This document shows, piece by piece, positions 36,087 to 44,795 of a DNA stretch of 64,000 nucleotides. The notes under the pieces are model-generated. The model saw nothing but the letters and a program-made list of their open reading frames with translations. It was not told the origin of the DNA and did no database searches. Origin of the DNA: Clostridiales bacterium (GTDB taxonomy: Bacteria; Bacillota; Clostridia; Christensenellales; UBA1242). The stretch is from assembly GCA_918262735.1 (NCBI GenBank), contig CAKJYJ010000002.1, positions 80,008 to 144,007 on the forward strand. Direction: 5' to 3'. The position numbers and the translations under genes are program-made. Each line of letters opens with the position of its first letter. Position 1 is the first letter of the stretch.

Positions 36087-37346
36087 CTATGCGAACATTT
36101 TGTTTAATAAAGTAGATTTCAAATGTTCTAAATTCACAATTTCGTTTTCCAAATTATTAATATTTTTATTCAGTGTTTCAAAAAATTCTACTATCTTTTT
36201 TTGTTCCTTGTTATTAGGATATCTTACTAAAGTCTTACATAGAGAATCATAATTAAAACCAGTGACTTTTGTGCCTTGCATAAATGGGATAAGTTGATCA
36301 TGGAATTGTGATGTATTAAAACAAATTCCTAAAAAGCCAATTTCAAAATATTTTAGTGGTCTACTTGCAAACGTATGTAACCCTGCGAAAGTTGGGGTGT
36401 TATTATTGTTTATAATTTCTATCGCTTTGCCAGCCGTAGTATCTTCTGCAGTGTCCGCAAAAACAACATCTCCTGACTTTAAAATGTTAACTTTATCACT
36501 AGTTGATATTTTTACTTCTTGATTAATAAATGGAACCTGTTTATGATTAACATCTACAGTAAAACCAAATTTTATCAATATATCTCCATAGTGAATGCTT
36601 TTTGATGTGCCACTTTTGTAGTTCAATAAATCTCTGGAATATGAATTGTTGTTTATTTTTTCAAAAATATTACCATAGATTTCTTCGTTCCAATTATCAT
36701 TAAATCCATTAAATCTAATTTCTGGCACCTTAGAGTTTCCAAGTGGGAACATTTTTGAAAGCATTGTTTGTTTAAATTGTTTTGTTTTTTCTAGTTCTTT
36801 TTTCTTTTCTTCCAATAATGAATCTACATTACTTAAAAATTCAGCAATTTGTTTTTGTTCGGTTTCTTCATGAAAAAGAAATGTTAAATTTTCACAAGAT
36901 TCCTTATTTAAACCAGCTTGAGCTCCTCCCGCTTGGAATTTTAGTATTTTATTTTTGTTTTTTTGGAATAAATAATAAATATATTTTGCGCTATATGTGT
37001 ATGGTTCAAACGCCATTACAGATTGATTTGCACAAGCTGAGAACGGTAAATAACCAGACTTTCCACAAGTAGCTCCTGTTATTGCTAATAAAGCAGAATC
37101 AGGTTTAATCATTTTTGCAGAGCTGTTGAGTAAACCTTTATTAGTTATTTTTGTTTTTACATTTTTCTCATCAATAACACAATCTTGCACAAGCCCAGAT
37201 GGAATCCAGTTAATGTGACCATTCCAATATGATTTATTTTCGGTTGAAGGGGTGCCTCCAGCAAAAATATTACAGACATCTTTCATTATTTTTTTAGATA
37301 AAACATTATTATAAGATTTAAGCTTTAAAGAAATTTCATTACTCAT
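36087..37346 (-). CDS. hsdS: Type I restriction enzyme, S (specificity) subunit
   Basis: HsdS recognises the bipartite DNA target. It has two target-recognition domains. The first starts near MKDVCNIFAGGTPSTENKSY and ends FLFHEETEQKQIAEFLSNVD. A central conserved helix (EEKKKELEKTKQFKQTMLSKMF) follows. The second TRD ends KKIVEFFETLNKNINNLENEI plus the repeat helix LKSTLLNKMF. I placed the start at ATG 37346 rather than 37382: GGAGG lies eight bases upstream and the ATG overlaps the hsdM stop (ATGAGTAA). The exact target cannot be predicted from sequence alone. Confidence 0.92.
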   Translation of the reverse strand: MSNEISLKLKSYNNVLSKKIMKDVCNIFAGGTPSTENKSYWNGHINWIPSGLVQDCVIDEKNVKTKITNKGLLNSSAKMIKPDSALLAITGATCGKSGYLPFSACANQSVMAFEPYTYSAKYIYYLFQKNKNKILKFQAGGAQAGLNKESCENLTFLFHEETEQKQIAEFLSNVDSLLEEKKKELEKTKQFKQTMLSKMFPLGNSKVPEIRFNGFNDNWNEEIYGNIFEKINNNSYSRDLLNYKSGTSKSIHYGDILIKFGFTVDVNHKQVPFINQEVKISTSDKVNILKSGDVVFADTAEDTTAGKAIEIINNNNTPTFAGLHTFASRPLKYFEIGFLGICFNTSQFHDQLIPFMQGTKVTGFNYDSLCKTLVRYPNNKEQKKIVEFFETLNKNINNLENEIVNLEHLKSTLLNKMFA

Positions 37347-39933
37347 CTTCGTTTCCTCCGATGATATTTTTGAATTCTGCAAGACCTCTCATATCAAATT
37401 CATTTCCAGTTAGTTCATTAATCATTGATCTCAAAGATTTTTTAGAGTTTTCAATGTTGTCTGAAATCTCTTTGTAGGTTGTTTCATATTTTTCTTTGAG
37501 ATGTTGTATTTTTGCTTCCAACAAATCAATAACTTCAGTTGTTAAATTTTTAAGCTGTTTATCAAAAGGTTTAATCCATTTTTCTTCAAGCAACATTAAA
37601 GCTTCATCATCAGAAAGATTTTCAATTTTATCTTTAGTTAAAGTTTCTAATCTTGTTTTCAATTCTTTAACATCTTTCTTTATTATTTTTATTCTTTCAG
37701 CTGATTCATTAACTTTAATAATTATATCTTCATAAGATTCTTCTTCAAATTCTGCACCTAGTTTTAATTGTTTTTTTATTTTTGAAATCTCTGCATTTAA
37801 TTTTTTAGAAACAATATCTCCATCATCATCAACAAGTTGAGATTTGTCGTTAGGATCAATTGAATCAAGTAATTCATTCTTAGTAGCTTCCAAACTTGAT
37901 AGTTCATTAGTTAAACTATCAAGATTATCTTTTTCTTCTTTATAATAAACTGTTTGAACCAAATCAAAAGGAAGAATATGTCCAATCCATCCTTGTTGAA
38001 CTTCATAAACTTCTTTTGTTTTACTATTTTTCTTGGTTACCATATTAGGATCAACTTTTTTTATTGCAGAATCTCCTTCGTTTTGTATAAGTTCGAGATC
38101 CAAGTATATTTTAGTCCAGTTATTATCTAATATTTGATATGCATCAAAATAATCAACGAGCTCTATATCTTGTAGGTTTTCTTTAATTTTTGAAGCAATT
38201 GTGCTTTCTTGCTTTTGAATAATAACACTGTTTCTATTTTTTATTATTTCATTTTTTAAATAATTAGGAAATTGTGCAAAAGAATTATTAAATTTGTCAA
38301 CAAATCTTTTTACATCTACGTTATTACTAATAGTGTCATTGATATCAATATCTTTTACATCTGAATAAGGAATATCTTTTTCTTTGAATATTTCATTTCT
38401 TAATGTTGGGAATGCATTCCAGTACTTTTTTAATTCATCAATTTCTGAATTTGGAATTCCTCCAAACATAGTAGCATAGATATCCCACAATTCTTGTTTA
38501 TCGCTTGAATCTACATAACGTGGTATATTTAAGTTGTATTCATTTTTAACAATTTCATCTTTGCTAACTAGTCTTGAATATTTTGCTACAGAGTCTTTTC
38601 TTTCTATTACTGTATCAACTATTTTTCGTATATCTTTGGCTTGTAGTTTATTCTTATTTCCATCTTTTATGTAACCTTTAGAAGCATCAACAAACAAAAC
38701 ATCACTTGATTGTCTGTTTTTCTTTAAAACTAGTATTATTGTTGGTATGCCCGTGCCAAAGAAAATATTTGCCGGAAGACCAATGATTGTTTCAATGTTA
38801 TTATTTTCAATGAGTTTTTCTCTTATTTTAGCCTCATCTCCACCTCTGAATAATACACCATGTGGCATGACTATTGTCATTATTCCATCAGGTTTTAAAT
38901 GGTAAAGGTTGTGTAATAAGAAAGCTAAATCCGCTTTTGATTTTGGTGCCACACCATAATCTTTGAATCTAACATCATTATCTGCATCAGAATTTTCCCA
39001 ACTTTGAGAATAAGGTGGGTTAGAACAACAACCATCTACAAAAACAGGATCGTATGTTCTTTCTTTATCGTTATCATCAAAGAAAGGCCAATCATCACCT
39101 AATGTATCTCCATTCCTAACAATTATATTTGCAGGAATAATATCTCTCATTACTAAGTTCATTCTTGTTAGGTTATAAGTATTTTCAATAAGTTCTTGAG
39201 CATAGTATTTAACTTTATTTGCTCTACTCATATATTTTGATAGTGATTTACCAATATTTATAAGCAAAGAACCTGATCCTGAAGTTGGATCATATATACT
39301 AATTTCATTTCTTCCTTTTAAATGATTAGCTATAATCTCACTCATTACCATAGATGCTTCATGAGGAGTATAGAATTCACCAGCTTTTCCAGCATTCGCC
39401 GCAAAGTTTTTTAATAGGAATTCATAAACAAACCCTAACACATCATAATTTTGGCTACCATCCATTGGAATTTGGTTTATAAGTTCTATCAACTTTCTAA
39501 CATTTTTAGTCCTATCCGAATCCATTGTTCCTAAAGAAGGAATTCCTGCATCTAAAGTGTCAAAAATACCAGAATAAACTTTTTTGTAACTTTGCCCTAT
39601 AAGTCTTTTAAATGCACTTAGGGCAGTTGTAACATCTGCTATTTCAAAGTCTTTGCCTTTGTTTATCCAATATGAAAAAAGATGTTTATATTCAATAAAG
39701 TATCCAATATTTTTTTGACAATTTTCCACTGTATCTGTATCATCTTCTGTTAAATTAACTAAGTCAGCATTTTCAAAATACAACTTTTCTTTTAAATACT
39801 TTTCTTCCTTTTCAGATATGTATTTATAGAATATCAAACCTAGCATATAGTCTTTATAATTACTTGCTGAAACCTTACCACGAAGTTCATTTGCCGCCGC
39901 CCAAATTTTAGAAGCTAATTGTTGCTTATTCAT
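37339..39933 (-). CDS. hsdM: Type I restriction enzyme, M (adenine methylase) subunit
   Basis: HsdM methylates adenine in the type I target with S-adenosylmethionine. EFYTPHEASMVMSEI (near residue 188) is the family signature, YDPTSGSGSLLINIG is SAM motif I, and SNPPYSQSW (near 307) is catalytic motif IV. At 864 aa it is much longer than the common 500-aa HsdM. The extra C-terminal 350 residues contain a long charged coiled coil (LTNELSSLEATKNELL, IIKKDVKELKTRLETL), as in the larger class of HsdM. Overlaps hsdS by eight bases. AAGGAG precedes the ATG. Confidence 0.95.
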   Translation of the reverse strand: MNKQQLASKIWAAANELRGKVSASNYKDYMLGLIFYKYISEKEEKYLKEKLYFENADLVNLTEDDTDTVENCQKNIGYFIEYKHLFSYWINKGKDFEIADVTTALSAFKRLIGQSYKKVYSGIFDTLDAGIPSLGTMDSDRTKNVRKLIELINQIPMDGSQNYDVLGFVYEFLLKNFAANAGKAGEFYTPHEASMVMSEIIANHLKGRNEISIYDPTSGSGSLLINIGKSLSKYMSRANKVKYYAQELIENTYNLTRMNLVMRDIIPANIIVRNGDTLGDDWPFFDDNDKERTYDPVFVDGCCSNPPYSQSWENSDADNDVRFKDYGVAPKSKADLAFLLHNLYHLKPDGIMTIVMPHGVLFRGGDEAKIREKLIENNNIETIIGLPANIFFGTGIPTIILVLKKNRQSSDVLFVDASKGYIKDGNKNKLQAKDIRKIVDTVIERKDSVAKYSRLVSKDEIVKNEYNLNIPRYVDSSDKQELWDIYATMFGGIPNSEIDELKKYWNAFPTLRNEIFKEKDIPYSDVKDIDINDTISNNVDVKRFVDKFNNSFAQFPNYLKNEIIKNRNSVIIQKQESTIASKIKENLQDIELVDYFDAYQILDNNWTKIYLDLELIQNEGDSAIKKVDPNMVTKKNSKTKEVYEVQQGWIGHILPFDLVQTVYYKEEKDNLDSLTNELSSLEATKNELLDSIDPNDKSQLVDDDGDIVSKKLNAEISKIKKQLKLGAEFEEESYEDIIIKVNESAERIKIIKKDVKELKTRLETLTKDKIENLSDDEALMLLEEKWIKPFDKQLKNLTTEVIDLLEAKIQHLKEKYETTYKEISDNIENSKKSLRSMINELTGNEFDMRGLAEFKNIIGGNEDE

Positions 39934-39945
39934 TATTTTTCTCCT

Positions 39946-40752
39946 TTACATCTCTACACTAATCATTAATTCATGATTATATTCAATAAGTTTTTTATCT
40001 GTAAGATTTTTAATATCAAATATCGCACACTTAGGTAGTGGGAATATTTCAAGTTTATTATTTTTAACATGTCTTAACAATTTCCAAGGTGCATACCAAA
40101 TCACATAGTCAACTTTAGACTCTTTTATAATTTTTACAAATTTTTTATCAAGGCAAAATAAGTGAGGTTTGCAATTAGGTGTTATACTGCCTTCATTCCT
40201 TTCTCTATTTTTGTCATCAATATTAGAGACCTCAGTATATGCACAAGATTCATCACATATAAAGAATATTGTTTTAAATCCTGGGTGATTGGCTTGATAT
40301 AAATCTAATTTATTTTCATGCTCTTTGAAAACTCGTTCAAAGTTTTTATAATATCGCTCGAAATTATGATCTTCATTTGTAGGTAAACCAGATGATGCTA
40401 CTACAAAACAATGAATATCATCTCTTTCATTTCTATAATTGTCGCCCAAATAAGATTTAAGCAATTTCTCTTCTTTTTGACGAGTTAAATCAACTAATTT
40501 TCCTTTTTTATTTTTAAATGTTGTATCATCAATTCGCATGACATCCATCATTAGTTTATGTTTATTATCATAAAAATCTGGCGGAGGATCGTTTTTCCCT
40601 GACGAATTGATCCATTCTTTTCTATTAAAAGCTCCAGTTAATGCACAATGAATCCATTTGCATTTCAAAAAATTTCCAAGTGGTAAAATTTCCTTGGATT
40701 TAACATTTCTAAACATTTCTAAAATCATAGATTCATTGTTAAAAGTTTGCAT
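39946..40752 (-). CDS. Unknown protein embedded in the type I RM operon
   Basis: I do not recognise this 268-aa soluble protein. It is placed between the tail-anchored coiled-coil gene and hsdM, with 12-14-base gaps on each side, so it is certainly co-transcribed with the restriction system. Segments DPPPDFYDNKHKLMMDVMRI and VDYVIWYAPWKLLRH are conspicuous. The first has a D-x(n)-D/E-x-M/K flavour that might be a nuclease-like core, but no clear catalytic motif can be assigned. ATG 40752 with AGGATG upstream is preferred to the GTG at 40758. Confidence 0.75.
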   Translation of the reverse strand: MQTFNNESMILEMFRNVKSKEILPLGNFLKCKWIHCALTGAFNRKEWINSSGKNDPPPDFYDNKHKLMMDVMRIDDTTFKNKKGKLVDLTRQKEEKLLKSYLGDNYRNERDDIHCFVVASSGLPTNEDHNFERYYKNFERVFKEHENKLDLYQANHPGFKTIFFICDESCAYTEVSNIDDKNRERNEGSITPNCKPHLFCLDKKFVKIIKESKVDYVIWYAPWKLLRHVKNNKLEIFPLPKCAIFDIKNLTDKKLIEYNHELMISVEM

Positions 40753-40766
40753 TATCACATCCTAAG

Positions 40767-41150
40767 TTAAATAAGTTTTAAAATAATTGTTGTTATTAAT
40801 GTTGCTATTGCCACTCCTGCAGATATTAGCGCAATTATTAACATCTTTTTGTTGTATTTTTTACTTTGTTTTAATTCTTCTTTATTCTCTTCGAGTTCTT
40901 TGCTTTTTAACTCATATAAGTCATTAAGTTTTTTATAATTTGCTTCTGATTGTTTTAAGTTGCTTTGTAATATTTCAATTTGTTTGTTTTGAGTATTCAG
41001 ATATTGTCTTTTTTCTTGTTCTTGTTCGTAAGCGATCGCTTGAGCCAACTTTTTATTTTTTTCATCTTGAATATATCCCGCCTGGGCAGAATTAACAAAA
41101 TTATAATTTGTTTGACTATCAATTATTTCTTTTATAGTTTCGTAGTTCAT
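40767..41150 (-). CDS. Coiled-coil protein with C-terminal membrane anchor
   Basis: This 127-aa protein has a long amphipathic coiled coil (about residues 30-100; NKQIEILQSNLKQSEANYKK) followed by one C-terminal membrane span (MLIIALISAGVAIATLITTIIL), so it should be tail-anchored with the coil in the cytosol. Its architecture and length match the protein encoded at 49187-49573 in element B (128 aa, coil plus terminal span). It is part of the six-gene RM operon. Function unknown; it might tether partner proteins to the membrane. Confidence 0.78.
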   Translation of the reverse strand: MNYETIKEIIDSQTNYNFVNSAQAGYIQDEKNKKLAQAIAYEQEQEKRQYLNTQNKQIEILQSNLKQSEANYKKLNDLYELKSKELEENKEELKQSKKYNKKMLIIALISAGVAIATLITTIILKLI

Positions 41151-41161
41151 GATATCTCTCT

Positions 41162-41809
41162 TTATTTATTTTCTAATCTATCTCTTAATTCTGTTAAAAC
41201 TTCACCATTGTACGAAAAATGCAGAGGTCCTTGAACTCGTGATGGTCTGCCAAGTAATTGTTGTGCTAGATTACTTAGATGGTATTCTTTTCCTTCATAT
41301 TCAACAAGTCTATCGTCATTAAGAACTTTAACCTTAATTGTAGGATCGTGAATATATTCTAAGAATTCTCCAGGTTTAATTCCAAGATTTTTGAATGTAA
41401 ATTTTGGACGTCTTATGGAATTTGCAAGTTCATCTTCAGTTTTATCTTTACTGCTGATTTCGTAAAGAGTCAATCTGTCGGTAGTATCAGTTAGCTCTGC
41501 AATGAGTTCTAATGCGTGGTAAGCCTTGTCTGGTTGCATCGCATAAAACTCTTTAACTCTCTTTTTGCCATTTAATTCATCGACAGCTCTTAAGTTGGCG
41601 TCGAACATATCAAGTAGTGAGTGCAACTTTTTATCTGCTAATCTATTTGGAACTTCATAAGTGGCGTAAAGTCTGAATGCAAATGGTGTGCATTCAGTTC
41701 TATTTAATTGGTTTAATCTTTTTTCTACATCATCTGCATAGCCAATTTTCACATATTCTGGAAAAGATGGGTTTGTTAAAATATAAATATATCCTGCAGT
41801 TTCTTCCAT
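41162..41809 (-). CDS. GIY-YIG domain protein (T5orf172-like) leading the RM operon
   Basis: The N-terminus GYIYILTNPSFPEYVKIGYADDVEKR contains the GIY-YIG-type core (YIYILTN, VKIGYA, Arg), as in T5orf172/MUG113-like nucleases. The C-terminal part (IHDPTIKVKVLNDDRLVEYEG, then HLSNLAQQLLG and LHFSYNG) looks like a small DNA- or RNA-binding accessory domain, possibly RAMA-like. It is first in the operon and 11 bases before the coiled-coil gene. I chose ATG 41809, preceded by GGAGG, over the TTG at 41821. Confidence 0.82.
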   Translation of the reverse strand: MEETAGYIYILTNPSFPEYVKIGYADDVEKRLNQLNRTECTPFAFRLYATYEVPNRLADKKLHSLLDMFDANLRAVDELNGKKRVKEFYAMQPDKAYHALELIAELTDTTDRLTLYEISSKDKTEDELANSIRRPKFTFKNLGIKPGEFLEYIHDPTIKVKVLNDDRLVEYEGKEYHLSNLAQQLLGRPSRVQGPLHFSYNGEVLTELRDRLENK

Positions 41810-41830
41810 AAAAACCTCCAATCTACGACA

Positions 41831-41843
41831 ATTATAACATAAA
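41831..41843 (-). promoter_or_regulatory. Extended -10 promoter TTTATGTTATAAT (RM operon)
   Basis: Minus-strand TTTATGTTATAAT 22 bases upstream of ATG 41809. Confidence 0.65.
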
Positions 41844-41958
41844 ATCTCTTTATTTGTATTGTTTTTATAATAAATAATTTAAATTAATGTGTATTTATTC
41901 AAATGACTTGCAAAAGAAATATATTTACGGTAAAACACAAACACCTTGGAGGTGGGCT

Positions 41959-42192
41959 ATGAAAAAGATTGTTGAACTTGTAAATATAAGTTTCAAAAAC
42001 TCGCAAGAGTATTTTAGGCAAACTATTGATATTCAACACATTAAGGCTAAGTTCGTTGAAACATTGTCAGCCGAGCAAAAGCAATTGTTTGATGAATTGT
42101 TGTCAAGCATGTATAAGCTTCATAACCTGGATATTGAAGAAAACATAATTCATACCTACAATATTTGCAAAGAGGTTTTTAAACTAAGATAG
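41959..42192 (+). CDS. Small accessory protein, 77 aa
   Basis: This short helical protein ends ENIIHTYNICKEVFKLR. That ending resembles the ITYNICKKLF/NLF end of the two related small proteins at 42536 and 48050, so it may be a distant third member. I set the start at ATG 41959 behind TTGGAGG; the ORF-track start at 41887 lies in the promoter region. The upstream segment (AAATGACTTGC, -35-like TTGCAA, 17 bases, TAAAAC) is shared with the gene at 48050. Function unknown; typical of cargo-flanking genes in Clostridia elements. Confidence 0.7.
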   Translation: MKKIVELVNISFKNSQEYFRQTIDIQHIKAKFVETLSAEQKQLFDELLSSMYKLHNLDIEENIIHTYNICKEVFKLR

Positions 42193-42213
42193 ATTTTCAA
42201 TTTAGGAGATATT

Positions 42214-42615
42214 ATGAAAGCGAGATTTGTTTGTAAAATGTCTGATGCGAGACTTGTGCGCAATGCCATTGATCGCAATGAAGGTAAATTACATGAGTAT
42301 ATTGTTGAAAGAACGATTTATCTTTCAAAGGAAAAGTTTATACACTTTAGAAGTCATTTGCTAGATGATAATGATGAACTCATTAATTACAGAAAAGAAA
42401 TGTATGTTGATGAAAACAAAGTATGGCATGTTTTGATGTTTTGTTCAATGATTGCCGATATTATGATCCTGGTTTACAGTGATGGCGAAGATTATGCCAA
42501 ATATGTTTCTATAATTTCAAATGGAGGTGAAAAAGTTGAACCACGTTTTACAACTAGTAAGAGATACACTAGAAAACGAGAAAATAAGTGCAGAAGAACA
42601 ACTGCAACTAAATAA
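42214..42615 (+). CDS. DUF6329-like small protein
   Basis: This 133-aa protein has the segments HEYIVERTIYLSKEKFIHFRSH, VWHVLMF and LVYSDGEDYAKYVSII. This reads like a family I recall as DUF6329, common in mobile elements of gut Clostridia and without known function. The family name is from memory and not certain. The C-terminus becomes very basic (RYTRKRENKCRRTT) in the region where it overlaps the next gene by 80 bases in another frame. Confidence 0.65.
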   Translation: MKARFVCKMSDARLVRNAIDRNEGKLHEYIVERTIYLSKEKFIHFRSHLLDDNDELINYRKEMYVDENKVWHVLMFCSMIADIMILVYSDGEDYAKYVSIISNGGEKVEPRFTTSKRYTRKRENKCRRTTATK

Positions 42616-42772
42616 GATTTGCGAATTAGAAGATAAGTTCGTGAAAGATTTTTCAAAAGAAAAATGGCGAGAATATTTTGAATTAGATTTAGAAAAAGGC
42701 CAACTTGTAAACCTACAAATTGACCACATTGTTGAAATTACTTATAATATTTGTAAGAAATTATTTTCTTAA
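42536..42772 (+). CDS. Small accessory protein, paralogue of the gene at 48050
   Basis: About 78 aa, with KISAEEQLQLNKIC, FSKEKWREYFELDLEKGQL and IVEITYNICKKLF. The element B gene at 48050 is clearly homologous (same motifs, near-identical DNA over the last 70 bases). I chose the TTG at 42536: it has GGAGGTG seven bases upstream and gives 16 residues before ISAEE, exactly as in the paralogue. The start overlaps the preceding gene. Its 3' end overlaps the convergent HEPN-like gene by 12 bases. Confidence 0.78.
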   Translation: MNHVLQLVRDTLENEKISAEEQLQLNKICELEDKFVKDFSKEKWREYFELDLEKGQLVNLQIDHIVEITYNICKKLFS

Positions 42773-43318
42773 CTTTTTCTTATAACGCTTTCTTTCTTTT
42801 AGTATTCTTTGTGCATTTTGGTTTAATGCTTTTATACTGCTTTCAATAAATTTTTCATCCACTTCTTTTTCTGATGTTGGGCTGTCTATTGGGGTGATTT
42901 CAAAACATACATATTTTCTAGAAATAGAATATGAAACTAACATTAATTGGTGTAATGTGTTAAATTCAATAATCATTGTTTGATCCCAATATCTCCAATC
43001 TACTACAGCAAAAGAAAAAATTTGTATGTCTTTAAGAACAACATCTACAGGATGATTTAATGTGTTTGATATTGTGTTAATTATCCCACTCAGCATATCA
43101 GTTGGAAGTAACCCCAAAAGATCAAACAAAGAATGAGTATTCTCATAAGGGGTATTAAGTTTCCCTAGAATGGTTTTAATAGATAATTCGCAGGTTATTG
43201 CTTCGTTTACAATAAGTGAAGCACTGCTTTCGATATTAAATCCAACATTTTCGTATAAATACATCGAAGTCTTATAGAAACTATCTCTACTTATTGATAA
43301 CCAATCATTCTTTTCCAT
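42761..43318 (-). CDS. HEPN-like protein
   Basis: This 185-aa all-helical protein contains SLIVNEAITCELSIKTILGK followed by YENTHSLFDLLGLLP. That is the E-x-x-hydrophobic-K plus HSL pattern of HEPN-type proteins (often RNases or nucleotidyltransferase partners in defence modules). A clear R-x(4-6)-H catalytic pair is not evident, so it may be a non-catalytic HEPN. The C-terminal ILKERKRYKKKLRK is very basic. ATG 43318 follows AAGGAG and an extended -10. Convergent and overlapping with the small gene at 42536. Confidence 0.6.
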   Translation of the reverse strand: MEKNDWLSISRDSFYKTSMYLYENVGFNIESSASLIVNEAITCELSIKTILGKLNTPYENTHSLFDLLGLLPTDMLSGIINTISNTLNHPVDVVLKDIQIFSFAVVDWRYWDQTMIIEFNTLHQLMLVSYSISRKYVCFEITPIDSPTSEKEVDEKFIESSIKALNQNAQRILKERKRYKKKLRK

Positions 43319-43336
43319 ATTGTTTCTCCTTCTTTG

Positions 43337-43349
43337 ATTATACCATAAA
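43337..43349 (-). promoter_or_regulatory. Extended -10 promoter TTTATGGTATAAT (HEPN-like gene)
   Basis: One-base variant of the shared cargo promoter motif, 18 bases before ATG 43318. Confidence 0.6.
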
Positions 43350-43353
43350 ATTA

Positions 43354-43541
43354 TGAAAAATGCACCCAAGCCATAAAATTTAGCAAAAGTTCACCATTTG
43401 TGCACCGTGGATTTGAAAGGGATTGCGTTAAAGATACAAAAGTTAGCCGTTTTGGTTAAGATACTGCACAATTTTGGCTAAAATTTTGATAGGAATTGCG
43501 ATTTTTGATATGAAATAGATTAAAATTATAATTTTCCATTG
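43354..43541. repeat. Right-end repeat of element A
   Basis: About 190 bases are repeated at the right end of element B (49578-49764). Shared are AATGCACCCAA, AAAGTTCACCATTTGTGCAC, AAAAGTTAGCCGTTTTGG and ATAATTTTCCATTG immediately before the CTCC core. The segment contains one AAAGTTCACC arm-type site and no gene. Confidence 0.85.
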
Positions 43542-43586
43542 CTCCTAAGCGATAGGTCGGATGTTCGAATCATCTCGGTTGCACCA
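43542..43586 (+). other. 3' half of the split tRNA-Arg; attR of element A and left end of element B
   Basis: It begins with the core CTCCTAAG and continues through anticodon 3' strand, variable loop, T-arm (GGATG-TTCGAAT-CATCT) and acceptor CGGTTGC with encoded ACCA. It completes the 5' half at 27072. The conserved GACGC/GCGTC terminator follows, as after the element A tRNA. Confidence 0.88.
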
Positions 43587-43589
43587 ATT

Positions 43590-43626
43590 TTCAAAGAAAA
43601 AAGACGCTATTTTATGGCGTCTTTTC
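43590..43626 (+). terminator. Terminator after the tRNA 3' half
   Basis: AAAAAAGACGC-TATTTTAT-GGCGTCTTTT, homologous to 27325-27358. Confidence 0.85.
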
Positions 43627-43692
43627 CAAGAATAGTATTTGTACCAAAACAGCAATGCACTGGGAAATTTGAAAAAGTTATTAGGAGAACAA

Positions 43693-44646
43693 ATGGAAAT
43701 AAAAGAAAAAAAATGTAAAAAAATGAAATTATCTAAAACAAAAATAAGAGAATACACATTTATTGTAATGACTTATGTTTTTATTGTAGCAGCTACGTTA
43801 CTTTTTGCTAGCGATTTAGAAATACTTGGCAAGTGGTCTGATTTTCTGTGTCAGTTATGTATTGGAGCAGCGACAGGTTGTTTTGTAGTAGCGCTTCAAG
43901 AAACAGTGAATAATGAAGAATTGACAAAAATAATAAAAGAGTTAAAAACAAAAATTTATAATGATGAATATGAAAAAACAGAATCAATGTCGGTATTGTT
44001 TGAATCAGAAAACAAAAGAAAAAAATTTGTAAGAGATATCACAAAGTTATTTATGCAGCGTGAAGGTCCTGAAAGAAGTTACCAGCACGAAAAATCCTAT
44101 AATGGTGTCGATATATCAGAATATTTAGGAAAAATAAAATATGCAGAAAAAGAATGTATTTTAATTTTAGCAATATCTAATAACGAGGTAGTAGATTATA
44201 TTTTAGTTTGCGGTCAAAAGGATAGTAGTATTTTAGCAAGTTATTACTTTGAACAAAAAGATAATCAAGGTCGCACTGCGATAGATTTTGTTGCTAATTG
44301 GTATAATAAAGGTGCTCAAATTTGTAATTATCACAATCATCCTTTAAGATTCGCTGCAATTCCAAGCGATGATGATATTAAAAACATTAATGACCGCAAT
44401 AGTATTGCATGGCGCGAATGTATAGAAATATATGGAAAAGATTATCCTCAAGGATTTACTTTTGATGATTGGGGCGTTGTTACTTCATTTGATTTCTTTT
44501 CATATAGTAAATTTATTAAAGAGGGACAAAACCAAGAAGAATTATTGAGATACAGTAAAGAAACCAGTGATTTGATCAATAAATTATCAAAGAAATATGG
44601 CGTAAGCGAAGATGATCTCGATCCCCCTTCACCTGTCGATATTTAA
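43693..44646 (+). CDS. Membrane-anchored JAB/JAMM-domain protein
   Basis: This protein of about 317 aa starts with two membrane spans (YTFIVMTYVFIVAATLLFAS; LCQLCIGAATGCFVVAL), then a short coiled linker and a C-terminal JAB-like domain. The zinc motif is ICNYHNHPLRFAAIPSDDDI (H-x-H-P-x7-S-x2-D), so it looks active. JAB proteases remove conjugated tails in several bacterial defence systems (for example CBASS Cap3), but no E1/E2-like gene is seen nearby. ATG 43693 behind TTAGGAG is preferred over 43639. It is the first gene of element B, convergent with the YobI-type NTPase. Confidence 0.75.
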   Translation: MEIKEKKCKKMKLSKTKIREYTFIVMTYVFIVAATLLFASDLEILGKWSDFLCQLCIGAATGCFVVALQETVNNEELTKIIKELKTKIYNDEYEKTESMSVLFESENKRKKFVRDITKLFMQREGPERSYQHEKSYNGVDISEYLGKIKYAEKECILILAISNNEVVDYILVCGQKDSSILASYYFEQKDNQGRTAIDFVANWYNKGAQICNYHNHPLRFAAIPSDDDIKNINDRNSIAWRECIEIYGKDYPQGFTFDDWGVVTSFDFFSYSKFIKEGQNQEELLRYSKETSDLINKLSKKYGVSEDDLDPPSPVDI

Positions 44647-44652
44647 TTGGAC

Positions 44653-44687
44653 TAAAAAACACTATTACGAATTTTAGTGTTTTTTTA
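44653..44687 (+). terminator. Rho-independent terminator of the JAB gene
   Basis: AAAAAACACTA-TTACGAATT-TTAGTGTTTTTTT. Confidence 0.85.
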
Positions 44688-44795
44688 TTATTATAATTTC
44701 CAAAATGATTAAGGAATGATGTTATTTTTTAATATTTCCCTTTTTCTTTTAATGTTTTGATTAACTCTTGTTCAAGTTCATCATAATTGATTATG

